DNA of 64,000 nt. Origin: Streptomyces kurssanovii (GTDB lineage Bacteria > Actinomycetota > Actinomycetes > Streptomycetales > Streptomycetaceae). Shown here one piece after another: positions 17,073 to 26,223 of this stretch; positions within the stretch are counted from its first letter, which is position 1, and the number at the start of each line of letters is the position of its first letter. The stretch is taken from NCBI RefSeq assembly GCF_014649695.1, contig NZ_BMTN01000006.1:124001-188000 (forward strand). Reading direction: 5' to 3'. The notes below the pieces were generated by a model. It did not search any database, was not told where the DNA came from, and worked only from the letters and a program-made list of their open reading frames with translations. The position numbers and the translations under genes were made by a program.

Positions 17073-18610
17073 GCGCTCCCACCGGCGAGTTGTCCTCCGC
17101 CGCGCCGCCGAAGCCGGTCATCGAACACGGCAGGCTGGTGCTGGCGGCCGCCTGCCTCGGCCTGTTCATGTCGTTCATCGAGGTGACGGCGGCGATCTCG
17201 ACCTTGCGCGCGCTGCAGGTCGACATGCAGGTCGCCCCGGCCGACCTGAGCTGGGTGTCCAGCATGTACACCCTGGTCGTGGCCGCCTGCGTGCTGTCCG
17301 GCGGTGCGCTGGGTGAGCGTTTCGGCAGGCGTCGCGTGTTCGTCATCGGTGTGGTCGCCCTGGCGGCCGGCTCCCTGGTGGTGGCGAGCGCGAGCGGCTA
17401 TCCGCAGGTCCTCGTCGGGCGCGCGATCAGCGGCGTCGGCGGCGCCCTGGTGCTGCCGACGTCGCTGGCCATCATCACCACGACGTTCTTCGTCGACCTG
17501 CCGCGCATGCTGCGCTACATCACCATCTGGGTGTCGGTGTCCGGGATCGGGCTGGCCGTCGGTCCGCTGCTGGGCGGGGCGCTGCTGAACGTCTTCGACT
17601 GGCCGGCGGTCTACCTGGTGAACACGCCGGTCGCCCTGGTCACCGTGGCCGTCACGCTGTACGCGGTGAAGGAGTCCTCCGTGCCCGACCGGCCGCTGGA
17701 CCTCTGGGGCCAGTGCCTGTCCGTGGTGGGCCTCGGCACACTCGTGTACGGGATCGCGGTCGGCGGCCGGACGGGGTACGACGACCCGTCGGTGATGACC
17801 GCCCTCGTGGTCGCCTTGGTGTCGCTGACCGCGCTGGTACTGGTGGAACGGCGCGCGGCCATGCCCATGCTGGACGTGCGGATGATGGGCTCCGTGCGAG
17901 TGTCGGCGACGCTGGTCGTGGCGGCGAGCGCGCTGTTCACCTTCGTCGGCGTCGTCTTCCTCGAAGTGCTGTTCCTCCAGCGGGTCCAAGGGGCGGAGCC
18001 GCTGGACACCGGTGTCCGACTGCTGCCCGCGATGGTCTCGTTCGTCCTGGCCACACTGGTGGCGCAGCGCATCGCCGCGAAGGTGGGCCCGGGACGGCTG
18101 CTGGCCGCCGGTTCCCTGGTGGCCGGTGTGGCCGCGGTCGTGCTCGTCGGACAGCGGCCGGACAGCGCGTACGGGGTCACGGCCCTCGGCCTGACGCTGC
18201 TGGGCCTCGGCAGCGGACTGGTGGTGGCGCCCTCGACGGCCGCCGCGTTCGCCGTCGTGGAGCCGGCGCAGATGGGGTCCGCGTCCAACGCCGTGACCGC
18301 GTTCCGGCAGATCGGCTCGGTCCTGGCGACGTCCGTGCTCGGCGCCGTACTGGCCATGCGCTTCGTCGGTACTCTGCCGGACGAGCTGGCGGCGGCCCAG
18401 GTGCCGCCGGAGATGGCCGCCGCGGTCGTCGACGTCGCCCGCAGCGGCGGCAACGGCGACGGCCGTTCCACGGCCGAGGTGACCGAGGCCGTCAACGCGT
18501 CGTTCACCGCGGGCATCCATACCGGACTGTGGGTCGTGGCCGGGGTGTCCTTCATGGCGCTGCTGCTGTCCCTCGTGTTCCTCACCCGCGCGACGCCGGG
18601 GAAGAAATAG
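17069..18610 (+). CDS. MFS drug exporter, DHA2 (14-TM) family
   Basis: A 513-residue membrane protein beginning at a GTG that overlaps the upstream stop codon. Motif-A-like GGALGERFGRRRVFVIG follows TM2, and antiporter motif-C-like residues (GPLLGGALL) sit in TM5. Length and the number of hydrophobic segments fit the 14-helix EmrB/QacA-type proton antiporters. Placed with the monooxygenase-like gene and divergent from the Pfa-type operon, it is the probable exporter for that cluster's product. A strong bidirectional terminator follows. Confidence 0.88.
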   Translation: MSAPTGELSSAAPPKPVIEHGRLVLAAACLGLFMSFIEVTAAISTLRALQVDMQVAPADLSWVSSMYTLVVAACVLSGGALGERFGRRRVFVIGVVALAAGSLVVASASGYPQVLVGRAISGVGGALVLPTSLAIITTTFFVDLPRMLRYITIWVSVSGIGLAVGPLLGGALLNVFDWPAVYLVNTPVALVTVAVTLYAVKESSVPDRPLDLWGQCLSVVGLGTLVYGIAVGGRTGYDDPSVMTALVVALVSLTALVLVERRAAMPMLDVRMMGSVRVSATLVVAASALFTFVGVVFLEVLFLQRVQGAEPLDTGVRLLPAMVSFVLATLVAQRIAAKVGPGRLLAAGSLVAGVAAVVLVGQRPDSAYGVTALGLTLLGLGSGLVVAPSTAAAFAVVEPAQMGSASNAVTAFRQIGSVLATSVLGAVLAMRFVGTLPDELAAAQVPPEMAAAVVDVARSGGNGDGRSTAEVTEAVNASFTAGIHTGLWVVAGVSFMALLLSLVFLTRATPGKK

Positions 18611-18654
18611 CGCTTCGCCCCATGGGTTCGGACGGCCGCCGGGAAGGGCCGTCC

Positions 18655-18700
18655 ACCAGCAGCCGCGCCCGGTGCCGATCGCACCGGGCGCGCTGCTGGT
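18655..18700. terminator. Bidirectional terminator between the exporter and the AAC(3)-like gene
   Basis: A roughly 20-bp hairpin with one bulged base: the arms ACCAGCAG-CGCGCCCGGTGC and GCACCGGGCGCG-CTGCTGGT flank a 4-6 nt loop. It lies between convergent genes ending at 18610 (plus) and 18747 (minus) and divides the Pfa-type cluster from the halogenase operon. Confidence 0.85.
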
Positions 18701-18746
18701 TCAGGGTCCCGCCTGGAGCCGTGCCGGTTTCCAGACGCCTGGAGGC

Positions 18747-19535
18747 TCAGTCGGCGAGCAGCTCCCGCAGACGGCGGCGGGCGAACTCGACGAACGGGAC
18801 GCTCGGCAGGAGCCGGCACTCCGCCGCCCCGATCGTCCGCCTCCGCACCTCACCGGGCCGCCCTTCGTGCAGGTCCTCGTACGCGGCGCCGACCGCCGGG
18901 AAGAAGCGGCCGTTGTCGTCCCCGACGTCCTCGGTCTCCACCCACACCCGCTCCCCGTCCACGAGATACGGGAAGCGGCGTCGCTTGCGGCGGTGCCCGG
19001 GGACCAGCCCCTCCGCATGGTGGAGGAAGGAGTTGCGGTTGTGGCCCACTCCCAGCAGCAGGATCCGGGCGTCGAGCGCCAGGAGCGCGGCGAACGGGGA
19101 CGACCCGCCCACCGCGTGACCCAGCGTCTGCACTGCCGTGACGCGCTCCGCGTCCGGTCCGATCGCGGCGACGGACACCTGCGGGTGCGCGCTGCGCAGT
19201 CGCCCGGGAAGGGCCAGGACCGCGTTCGGAATCGCGCCCATCTCCGTCGGCATGCCGGGACGGAACAGCGGAACCCGTTCACGGGCCCGCGCCGCGGCCT
19301 CCGCATCGAGGTCCGCGGCTTCGGGGCACGGGTCGGCGACCGACGGCGTGAACGCCGGCACGGCGAGCGTCCCCTCGGGGCCCAGCGCCGATCTCAGCGC
19401 CGCGACCACGGCCGGCGCCCCGCCCTCGACATGCCCGAGCCGGGACAGCGAGGCATGGACGACGACCACCATGCCGCGCCGCACACCGAGTGCCCTGAAC
19501 TCCTCCACGAGCAGGCGTTCGTCGAGTTTCCGCAT
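18747..19535 (-). CDS. AAC(3)/YokD-family aminoglycoside-type N-acetyltransferase
   Basis: A 262-residue protein starting MRKLDERLLVEEFRALGVRR. Family hallmarks are VVVHASLSRLGHVEGGAPAVVAAL, the FTPS segment, MGAIPNAVLALPG, and HAVGGSSPFAALLALDARIL followed by GVGHNRNSFLHHAE. These acetyl-CoA enzymes acetylate primary amines. It is the last gene of the halogenase operon, 13 nt after the antiporter. The host would not need aminoglycoside resistance from this location, so I infer either self-protection by N-acetylation of the pathway product or a tailoring acetylation. A strong terminator follows. Confidence 0.87.
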   Translation of the reverse strand: MRKLDERLLVEEFRALGVRRGMVVVVHASLSRLGHVEGGAPAVVAALRSALGPEGTLAVPAFTPSVADPCPEAADLDAEAAARARERVPLFRPGMPTEMGAIPNAVLALPGRLRSAHPQVSVAAIGPDAERVTAVQTLGHAVGGSSPFAALLALDARILLLGVGHNRNSFLHHAEGLVPGHRRKRRRFPYLVDGERVWVETEDVGDDNGRFFPAVGAAYEDLHEGRPGEVRRRTIGAAECRLLPSVPFVEFARRRLRELLAD

Positions 19536-19548
19536 CGCGCGGGCTCCT

Positions 19549-20889
19549 TCACTGGGGAGTCGCCACCGGTTCCGCGCCCTGCCGCGCGGAGGTCCCGGCG
19601 CCCGGTACCGGAACGTCCGGTGAGCCTTCGCCCGCCGAGGCGGGCGACGTCGTGCGGCGCGTTCCCGGCCCGGGCAGCACGAGCCCGGCCATCCCGGTGG
19701 TCACGACGGCCATGCAGACCATCATCGTGAACATCCGGGTGTCGAGTATGCCCATGCTGAGCCCCGCGTTGAGGATGATCAGCTCGGTCAGCCCACGGGT
19801 GTTCATGAGGAACCCGAGGACCGTGCTGTCCCGCCAGCCCAGCCCCCGGGCACGCGCCACCGCCATCGTGCCGGCGAGTTTGCCGGCGCACGCCACCGCC
19901 AGAATGGCCAGGAACTCCGCCAGCCCCGCGCCGCCCAGTCCCGCGACGTCGACCGTCAGCCCCGTGGCGATGAAGAAGACGGGCAACAGCAGGCCGCTGA
20001 CGTGCTGGAACGGCACCTCGAGCGCTTCCTTCACCGCGGGACGCACGGTGCGCGGCATGGCCAGACCGAACGCGAAGGCTCCAAAGATCGTCTCGAGTCC
20101 GATCCACTGCGCCGTCCAGGCGGCGGCGAACACTCCGGCGGCGACCACGGGAATCCCCACCGTCGTCAGCCTTCCCGCCCGCGCCGCCCGTTCCAGCACG
20201 CGGCGCAGGACCGGCCTGACGACCAGGGCCAGGACGAGGACGGCGACGGCGGACCACCCCGCGACCGACAGCAGATGCGAGTAGCCGCCGGAGACCGCCA
20301 TGACGGACACGGCGACGAGCATGCACCAGGCGAGGATGTCGCCGACCGCCGCCGCGGCCACGGCCAGGAATCCGACCGTCGTCCCACCGAGCCGGTTGTC
20401 GGACACGATCCGGGCCAGTACGGGGAAGGCGGTGATCGCCATGGCCGTGCCGACGAACAGGACGAACGTGGTCCGGTCCACGGGCCGGCCGCCCGCCGAG
20501 GAATGGGATCCGTGGAGCCAGAGCGCGAGCAGTCCTCCGGTGGCGAAGGGGACCGCGATACTCGCCACGGACAGGGCCGCGACGGTCCCTCCGCTGCGCC
20601 GTAACCTGCCGAGATCGATGTCCCAGCCGATCAGGAACATGAACAGCAGGATCCCGACCTGCGCGATGGCGGTGAGGGCCGCCCGTGTCTCGTCGGGAAA
20701 GAGAAGGCCCGGCAGATCGCCCGGGAGGAGCCCCAGCAGGCTGGGGCCGAGTGCGATGCCGACCAGGATCTCGGCCGTGACCGCGGGTTGGCGAAGTCGC
20801 TGCATGACGGGCCGCAGCAGCGCCCCGAGCACAAGGATGATCGACAGGGCCGCGATGGTCTGGGCGATCGCGGGCGTGGCGTGGGTCAT
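19549..20889 (-). CDS. CPA2-family monovalent cation/proton antiporter
   Basis: A 446-residue, 12-13 TM protein starting MTHATPAIAQTIAALSII. Typical CPA2 features are AEILVGIALGPSLLG, LFMFLIGWDIDL, GTAMAITAFPVLARI, and AFAFGLAMPRT followed by PVFFIATGLTVD. Its ATG overlaps the stop of the solute-binding gene (ATGA). The last ~45 residues are a hydrophilic Pro/Gly/Thr tail. Within the operon it may export a product or supply ion coupling; in some antibiotic clusters such antiporters act as product exporters (family knowledge). The substrate is unknown. Confidence 0.87.
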   Translation of the reverse strand: MTHATPAIAQTIAALSIILVLGALLRPVMQRLRQPAVTAEILVGIALGPSLLGLLPGDLPGLLFPDETRAALTAIAQVGILLFMFLIGWDIDLGRLRRSGGTVAALSVASIAVPFATGGLLALWLHGSHSSAGGRPVDRTTFVLFVGTAMAITAFPVLARIVSDNRLGGTTVGFLAVAAAAVGDILAWCMLVAVSVMAVSGGYSHLLSVAGWSAVAVLVLALVVRPVLRRVLERAARAGRLTTVGIPVVAAGVFAAAWTAQWIGLETIFGAFAFGLAMPRTVRPAVKEALEVPFQHVSGLLLPVFFIATGLTVDVAGLGGAGLAEFLAILAVACAGKLAGTMAVARARGLGWRDSTVLGFLMNTRGLTELIILNAGLSMGILDTRMFTMMVCMAVVTTGMAGLVLPGPGTRRTTSPASAGEGSPDVPVPGAGTSARQGAEPVATPQ

Positions 20890-22472
20890 GGTCTTCCTTC
20901 TCGGAGTGTGAGGCGGGCGGCAGCCGGCTCAGGCTCCGGGGCGGCAGGAGGATCCGGCCGTGCGAGGGTGGCGTCCGTGTAGTCCGGAAGCCCGTTCCAG
21001 CTGAAGCGCGCGTCGACGCCGGCACCGAGCCCGGCGGCGTTGACGCAGTCCCAGAGCGGGATCACCGGCAGGTCCGCGAAGAGCACGGCCTGCGCCCGTG
21101 CCGCCCACCCATGTGCCTCCGCGTCGTCCGCCGCCCGCCGGGCAGCGGCCAGGGCGTCCTCGAACTCCCGGCTCCGGTAGCCCGTCTCGTTGGCCGCCGA
21201 TCCACTCGCGAACTGGGCCTGGAGGAAGGACAGCAGCGACGGGTAGTCGCCTCGCCAGCCGGTGCGGAACGCAGTGCGCAGAGTTCCGGACGACACCGCG
21301 TCCCGGACGTCCTTGAAGGTCGGCAGCGTGATCAGCTCGATGTCGATACCCAGGGTCGTACGCCACTGTTCGGTCACCTCGCGCAGCCAGTCCTCGTGAC
21401 CGCCGTCGGCGTTGCAGGTGATCCGGAAGGGGCCTTCCCAAGGGGCCACCGCGTCGGCCCGGGCCCAGAGCTCCCGTGCCGCGGCCGGATCGTGGACCAG
21501 CGCCTCGGAGCCGGGAAGGCCGGACCGGAAGCCGGGGAGGGTGTGGGCGGTGAAGTCTTCGGCCGCGCGTTTGGTGCCCCGGAAGACCCGCTGGACGACC
21601 CGGTCCCGGTCGAGGGCACGGGACAGCGCCGCCCGGCGCAGAGCGCCTTCTGCCCCGCTGAACCGCGGCAGCGCATACGGGACGGCCAGCGCCTTGTTCA
21701 GGGCGACGGGGCGGTCGACGGCACGGTCGCCGAGCTCCGCCCGGTAATCGGCGATCCGGCTGTCGGGGATGCTGTCGAGGATGTCGAGGCGGCCGGCGAG
21801 CAGGTCCTCGTAGGCGCGCTCCAGGTCGTCGTAGAAGACGAACGACAGGCCCGCGTTGCGTGCCCGGCGGGGGCCCTGATGCCCCTCACGCGGGACGACG
21901 TCGTACCGGTCGCCGTCCGGTCGGCTGCCCGGCGCCGGACGGTACGGCCCGTTGCCCACCGGGCTCCTCCCGAACTCCTCGGGCCCCGACTCGAAGAAGA
22001 CCGGAGGCAGCGGGGCGAACGGGGTGAAGCCGAGCGAGAGCAGGAAGTCCCGGTCGGGTTCACGGAGCCGGACGGTGAAGGTCAGGTCGTCCAGCACGGT
22101 GAGCCCGCTCAGCCGCGGGCAGGGGCCGTCCCCGTCCGGGACGTAGCCGTCGATGGGCGCGAAGACGGACCTCTGGGCCTGCCGGTTGGCCGGGTCGGCA
22201 CCGTAGTTCCAGGTCCGGACGTAGTCGTGGGCGGTCACCGCGCTGCCGTCAGAGAAGGTCCAGCCCGGCCGCAGGGCGACGGTCCAGGTCCGCTCGTCGT
22301 GCCGCGTGAGGGACTCCAGCATCGCGGGCACCGGGACGCCGTCCACCGTGTACACGTACAGGCCGGTGAACAGCAGATCCAGGATGCGGTTTCCATACCC
22401 TTCGATGGTGTCCGTGGGCACCAGCGGACGCTGGGGGCGTCCTCCGTTGACCCTGATCAGGCGGGGACTCAT
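20886..22472 (-). CDS. Family-5 (peptide-type) solute-binding protein lacking a signal peptide
   Basis: A 528-residue SBP_bac_5-type protein. The ATG at 22472 overlaps the MFS stop (ATGA), and the sequence begins directly in the mature fold (MSPRLIRVNGGRPQ), followed by DLLFTGLYVYTVDG, LRPGWTFSDGSAVTAHDYVRT and GNGPYRPAPG as in OppA/DppA proteins. There is no hydrophobic leader or lipobox cysteine, and no in-frame upstream start would give one. No ABC permease or ATPase gene is nearby. It is therefore probably a cytoplasmic peptide-binding protein, possibly a carrier, chaperone or enzyme of the pathway, not a transporter component. Confidence 0.85.
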   Translation of the reverse strand: MSPRLIRVNGGRPQRPLVPTDTIEGYGNRILDLLFTGLYVYTVDGVPVPAMLESLTRHDERTWTVALRPGWTFSDGSAVTAHDYVRTWNYGADPANRQAQRSVFAPIDGYVPDGDGPCPRLSGLTVLDDLTFTVRLREPDRDFLLSLGFTPFAPLPPVFFESGPEEFGRSPVGNGPYRPAPGSRPDGDRYDVVPREGHQGPRRARNAGLSFVFYDDLERAYEDLLAGRLDILDSIPDSRIADYRAELGDRAVDRPVALNKALAVPYALPRFSGAEGALRRAALSRALDRDRVVQRVFRGTKRAAEDFTAHTLPGFRSGLPGSEALVHDPAAARELWARADAVAPWEGPFRITCNADGGHEDWLREVTEQWRTTLGIDIELITLPTFKDVRDAVSSGTLRTAFRTGWRGDYPSLLSFLQAQFASGSAANETGYRSREFEDALAAARRAADDAEAHGWAARAQAVLFADLPVIPLWDCVNAAGLGAGVDARFSWNGLPDYTDATLARPDPPAAPEPEPAAARLTLREGRP

Positions 22473-23698
22473 CGCGTCGTCGCCTTCTGCGCGTGCGGCT
22501 CGGCCACATCTGTGCGGCGCTCCGCCCGCAGACGGGGCGCCAGGCCGGCGACCAGGCTGGCGAGGCCGGCCAGCACGAACCCGAGGTGCACCCCTTCCAC
22601 GGGGACCAGGCCGGCCAGGCCCAGCCCCAGCGCGGACACCGCGATCTTCACTCCCGCCATCGTTACGAAGACGGAGGCCCGCAGGTGTTCGGGAGACGCG
22701 TCCCTGCGGACCGCGAACGAGACGGTGTTGAGGACGGATTGGCATGCGCCGACGGCCAGGAACGCCACCACCGCGCCCCACACCCCGGCGAAGGGCACGG
22801 CGGCGATGAGGACACCGCTGGCCACGGCGCAGAAGCGGGCGGTGCGCATCACGTCCCAGGCGAGCGGGCGGACGACGAAGTACAGCGCGGTCAGCAGCGC
22901 GCCCACACCTGTTGCCGCGATCAGCAGCGGCCCCACCGATCCCGGCAGCCCCTCGCTGCGGGCGAACGTGGTCGCGAGGACGAGGAGACTCCCCAGCCCG
23001 AACGCGTTGCCGTACGTGATGATCGTGATGTCGCGCAGGTCCTTGGTGCGCGCGATGGTCCCGAGGACCTTCGGGATCGAGGTACCTGCGCGGTCCGCGG
23101 CGGGCACGGGTTCCAGCGGCAGCCGGAGGACGAGCAGGGCCGCCCCTGCGGCCAGTGCGCAGAGCACTCCGACGGTGGCCTGCGCGGAGACGGCGGTGGC
23201 CACGGCTCCGACGACGGAGTTGCCCACGCTGCTGCTGATCGCGTAGGTGAGCGAGTCCCCCGACTGGGCCCGGCGCTGCGCCGCCCGCGTCTCGGGTACG
23301 AGGCTGCCGAGCCAACTGCTCAGCCCGCCCGTGAAGATGGGCCCCAGAAAACCGGCGACGGCCAGGGCACAGGCGGCCGGGACCACATCGCCCCGCTGGA
23401 TGAGCAGCCCCGCGGCACCGAAGAGTACGGCGAAGAGGGCGAAGGAGCCCGCGAGCGCCACGCGCGGCGACCTCACCAGCGACATCACCCGCGCGGACAG
23501 CGGCCCGAACATGTGGGGCACGGTGATGCACGCCGCCAGCAGCGCCGACGCCGCCACTCCGTCGGACTTCTGCGCGAGCAGCACGACGGCCGCTGCCGAG
23601 CCGGCGTCCGCCGTGCGGATCGCGAGGGCGGAGCTGTAGTAGGCGGCGACCGCCCCGCGGGGTGACGGTGCGCGCGCGGTGTCCGCGGCCTGGGTCAT
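22469..23698 (-). CDS. MFS transporter (12-TM), probable exporter of the halogenase operon
   Basis: A 409-residue membrane protein starting MTQAADTARAPSPRGAVAAY, with two six-helix halves separated by a polar loop around residues 195-215. Several Arg/Ala-rich cytoplasmic loops are visible, but no textbook motif A. It is read 69 nt after the second ATP-grasp gene and overlaps the solute-binding gene by 4 nt. Position suggests export of the amide-linked product. Confidence 0.85.
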   Translation of the reverse strand: MTQAADTARAPSPRGAVAAYYSSALAIRTADAGSAAAVVLLAQKSDGVAASALLAACITVPHMFGPLSARVMSLVRSPRVALAGSFALFAVLFGAAGLLIQRGDVVPAACALAVAGFLGPIFTGGLSSWLGSLVPETRAAQRRAQSGDSLTYAISSSVGNSVVGAVATAVSAQATVGVLCALAAGAALLVLRLPLEPVPAADRAGTSIPKVLGTIARTKDLRDITIITYGNAFGLGSLLVLATTFARSEGLPGSVGPLLIAATGVGALLTALYFVVRPLAWDVMRTARFCAVASGVLIAAVPFAGVWGAVVAFLAVGACQSVLNTVSFAVRRDASPEHLRASVFVTMAGVKIAVSALGLGLAGLVPVEGVHLGFVLAGLASLVAGLAPRLRAERRTDVAEPHAQKATTR

Positions 23699-23767
23699 GT
23701 CGGAGCCTTTCTGCGCGGGTACGGTCGGTCGTCGCGGACGTCGCGGACGTCGCCGGGTCGTGCGACG

Positions 23768-25021
23768 TCAGGCGGCGGTGACAGGAACGAGCAGCCGGTA
23801 CTGGGCGCACCAGCGGGACAACTCGTCGAAGGTCTTGCTCTCGTCCTCGTCGCCCTGGAAACCGACGACGAACTGCTGGATCGCGTCGATGCTCGACGTG
23901 GCGCCGCCGTGCGGCTGCCCCATCCGGCCGGTGACGTTGTACTCGAGCACGCCGGGCAGGTCGCACCGGTCCGGGAGCCCGAGGAGCCTGCCCTCGGGCG
24001 AGGACTCCAGGTACCAGCCGTACCGGCCCGCCGGCTGCGCGGGGAGCTCCGGCAGGACCTCGTCGGCGAGACCGCACTGCATCAGGGCGTGGGCACGGAA
24101 CATGTCGGCCCCGTAGGCGAGCTTCCAGCAGGGGCCGACACCGGCGCCGCCGCCGCGAGCGGCGATCTCGCAGAACCGGACCCGACCGTTCTCCTCGAGG
24201 AAGAACTCCGCGTGGAACGGGCTGCCGCCGGTGTCCGGGAGCGTCGCCAGGACGGTGCGGACGGCATCGGTGAGCAGTCCGTGGGCCGGGGCGGACAGGG
24301 GCACCATCGCCGAGGTCAGCGGACGTGCCTCCTGATAGCCGAGGGTGCTGCCGCCGTACCGGGAGACGGTGATGCCGTACGCCTCGTTCCCGATGGTCAG
24401 ACCGTCCACGTGGTACATGTCGCCGGCCGCGAACTCCTGGACCAGCACCGGGGCGCCCAGCGTCACAGGGTGTGTGCCGAGCCAGTCGTCCAGCGCCGTG
24501 TCGTCCCGGAGGACCACGGTGTCCTTCGAGCCCGCCCCGTCGACGGGCTTCACCACCACCGGTGTGCCCAGCGAGCGTGCGGCCTCCCGCACCTCGAAGC
24601 CGTCGGCCGCGACGGCGAAGGACGGCACGTCCACGGCGCCCTGGAGCAGTTCGTACATCCGGTGCTTCAGCCGGAAGGCCTCGGCGGAGCGCAGGTCCTG
24701 ACCGGTCGTCACGCCGAGCAGCCCGCGCAGTCTGGCGGCGACGATCAGGCCGCGCTCGTCCAGACACACGACGTGCCGCACGCCGTACCGCGCGTGCCAT
24801 TGCTCCGCCTGGCGCACCGTGGTCCAGTCGCCGAACAGGTCGTCGACCCAGATCCACTCCTCCGCGAGGGCGGCGCTCTCGACGAAGGCCCGGTAGTTCT
24901 TCTGGTTCGTGGCGTTGCGCGAGGCGATCAGGACCACGCGGAACCGGTCCGCGAGCCAGCGCACCACGGGCAGGGCCTGCAGATCGAAGCCCGTCAGGAC
25001 GAGAACGGTGTCGCGGCTCAC
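23768..25021 (-). CDS. ATP-grasp carboxylate-amine ligase 2
   Basis: A 417-residue protein starting at GTG 25021 (VSRDTVLVLTGFDLQALPVV) that overlaps the upstream stop (GTGA). An N-terminal pre-ATP-grasp Rossmann-like domain (about 1-115) leads to the ATP-grasp fold: VVVKPVDGAGSKDTVVLRD (glycine-rich loop with catalytic Lys), and HAEFFLEENGRVRFCEIAARGGG carrying the Mg-binding acidic residues. It resembles BacD-type L-amino acid ligases, which activate a carboxylate as acyl phosphate and join it to an amine. A longer in-frame reading upstream belongs to the shadow of ligase 1 and was rejected. Confidence 0.86.
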   Translation of the reverse strand: MSRDTVLVLTGFDLQALPVVRWLADRFRVVLIASRNATNQKNYRAFVESAALAEEWIWVDDLFGDWTTVRQAEQWHARYGVRHVVCLDERGLIVAARLRGLLGVTTGQDLRSAEAFRLKHRMYELLQGAVDVPSFAVAADGFEVREAARSLGTPVVVKPVDGAGSKDTVVLRDDTALDDWLGTHPVTLGAPVLVQEFAAGDMYHVDGLTIGNEAYGITVSRYGGSTLGYQEARPLTSAMVPLSAPAHGLLTDAVRTVLATLPDTGGSPFHAEFFLEENGRVRFCEIAARGGGAGVGPCWKLAYGADMFRAHALMQCGLADEVLPELPAQPAGRYGWYLESSPEGRLLGLPDRCDLPGVLEYNVTGRMGQPHGGATSSIDAIQQFVVGFQGDEDESKTFDELSRWCAQYRLLVPVTAA

Positions 25022-26223
25022 GGAGCCACCTCCAAAGCGATTCGGGACACGGCCCGACTCAGGAGCAGCTCCAGCTCGTCCGCAGTACCACCGCGGACGA
25101 CGAGGAAGCCGTCGAGGTCGACCGAGGAGATCTGGCGGGTGCCGGCGGACCGCCGGTGCACCCGCTCGAGCGCCCTGTGCGGTTCGGGGACACAGGAACG
25201 GACCAGCGCCGGATCGAAGGACTTGGGAATGCCGACCCAGCCCGTCACACCGCTGCCCTCGGGGGCCGGGCCCTCGGGCGCCTTGCCGAAGGTCGCGTCC
25301 AGGAGCAGGTCGAACGTGCTGACGCCGAAGTAGGCGTCCACCTGGTCGACGATGCCGAGGCCGCCCGGCCGGGCGGCGACCTCGCAGAGCACCGGGCCCC
25401 GCGAGGTCACGAACACCTCGCAGTGGAAGTAGGAGTGCGCGCCGCCGCCCAGCAGGCCGAGCACGTCGAGCACCCGTCCTGTGAAGCCACGGAGCTCCAC
25501 CGCACGCGGGGAGTCCGGATCGATCATCGCCGTGGACAGCGGCGCGCCGAACTCCAGGATGTCGCTGCGGTAGCGGCTGACCGTCTGGAGAAAGACCCTG
25601 CCGTCCAGGATCAGGCCGTCCACATGGCACAGCTCCCCGTCGACGAACTCCTCCGCCTCCATGTGGGCCGGGGTGTAGAAGGCGGACTGCAGCCCGGTGG
25701 CCAGCAGCGCGCGCAGCGCGGTCTCGTCCCGCACCACACGCGTGCCCACCGAGCCCCCGCCGAGACGGGGTTTGACCACGAAGGGGAAGCCGAAGTCCCG
25801 CGCGGCGGACAGCAGGTCGAGACCCGTCTCCACCGTGCGGTACCGCGGCACGCTCACCCCGGCGTCCGCCAGGCGGTCCTTCATCGCGGCCTTGTCGCGG
25901 AACAGCCGGGCGGTCGCCGGCCGCAGGCCGGCGATGCCGTAGCGCTCCCGGAGCAACGCGGCACGCATGATGTCCACTTCGGACAGGGCGATCACCCCGG
26001 CACAGCCCTGTTCCTCGATGATGCGTGCCGCGTCGTACTCCACCAGGCTGTTGACGTCGTAGTCCTCGTACACGGTCACCCGCTCCGGGGCGACGCCTCC
26101 CGTGGTGACGGAGGCGAGGCTCTTCTCCGGGTGGCACAACAGCCTCATGTCCACCCGGCCGGCGAGCCGCTCGTACCCGAACTGTGTGAGCGGGTGCCGG
26201 CAGAGCGCGATCCCGGTCGCCAT
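25018..26223 (-). CDS. ATP-grasp carboxylate-amine ligase 1
   Basis: A 401-residue ATP-grasp enzyme starting MATGIALCRHPLTQFGYERL. The pre-ATP-grasp domain (about 1-110) is followed by VVKPRLGGGSVGTRVVRDE and the metal-binding strand HCEVFVTSRGPVLCEVAARPGG. It is the same general type as ligase 2 but clearly diverged, so the pair are not a recent duplication. Its ATG shares one base with the stop of the dehydrogenase gene (TGATG). Two successive ligases suggest two amide-forming steps, for example a tripeptide or addition to both ends of an amino acid. Confidence 0.86.
   Translation of the reverse strand: MATGIALCRHPLTQFGYERLAGRVDMRLLCHPEKSLASVTTGGVAPERVTVYEDYDVNSLVEYDAARIIEEQGCAGVIALSEVDIMRAALLRERYGIAGLRPATARLFRDKAAMKDRLADAGVSVPRYRTVETGLDLLSAARDFGFPFVVKPRLGGGSVGTRVVRDETALRALLATGLQSAFYTPAHMEAEEFVDGELCHVDGLILDGRVFLQTVSRYRSDILEFGAPLSTAMIDPDSPRAVELRGFTGRVLDVLGLLGGGAHSYFHCEVFVTSRGPVLCEVAARPGGLGIVDQVDAYFGVSTFDLLLDATFGKAPEGPAPEGSGVTGWVGIPKSFDPALVRSCVPEPHRALERVHRRSAGTRQISSVDLDGFLVVRGGTADELELLLSRAVSRIALEVAP

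Noticed and set aside
20886-24857. A 1323-codon minus-strand open frame covering three genes
   Set aside because: Only its last 528 codons form a protein fold (the solute-binding protein). The upstream part is a shadow of the MFS and ATP-grasp genes.
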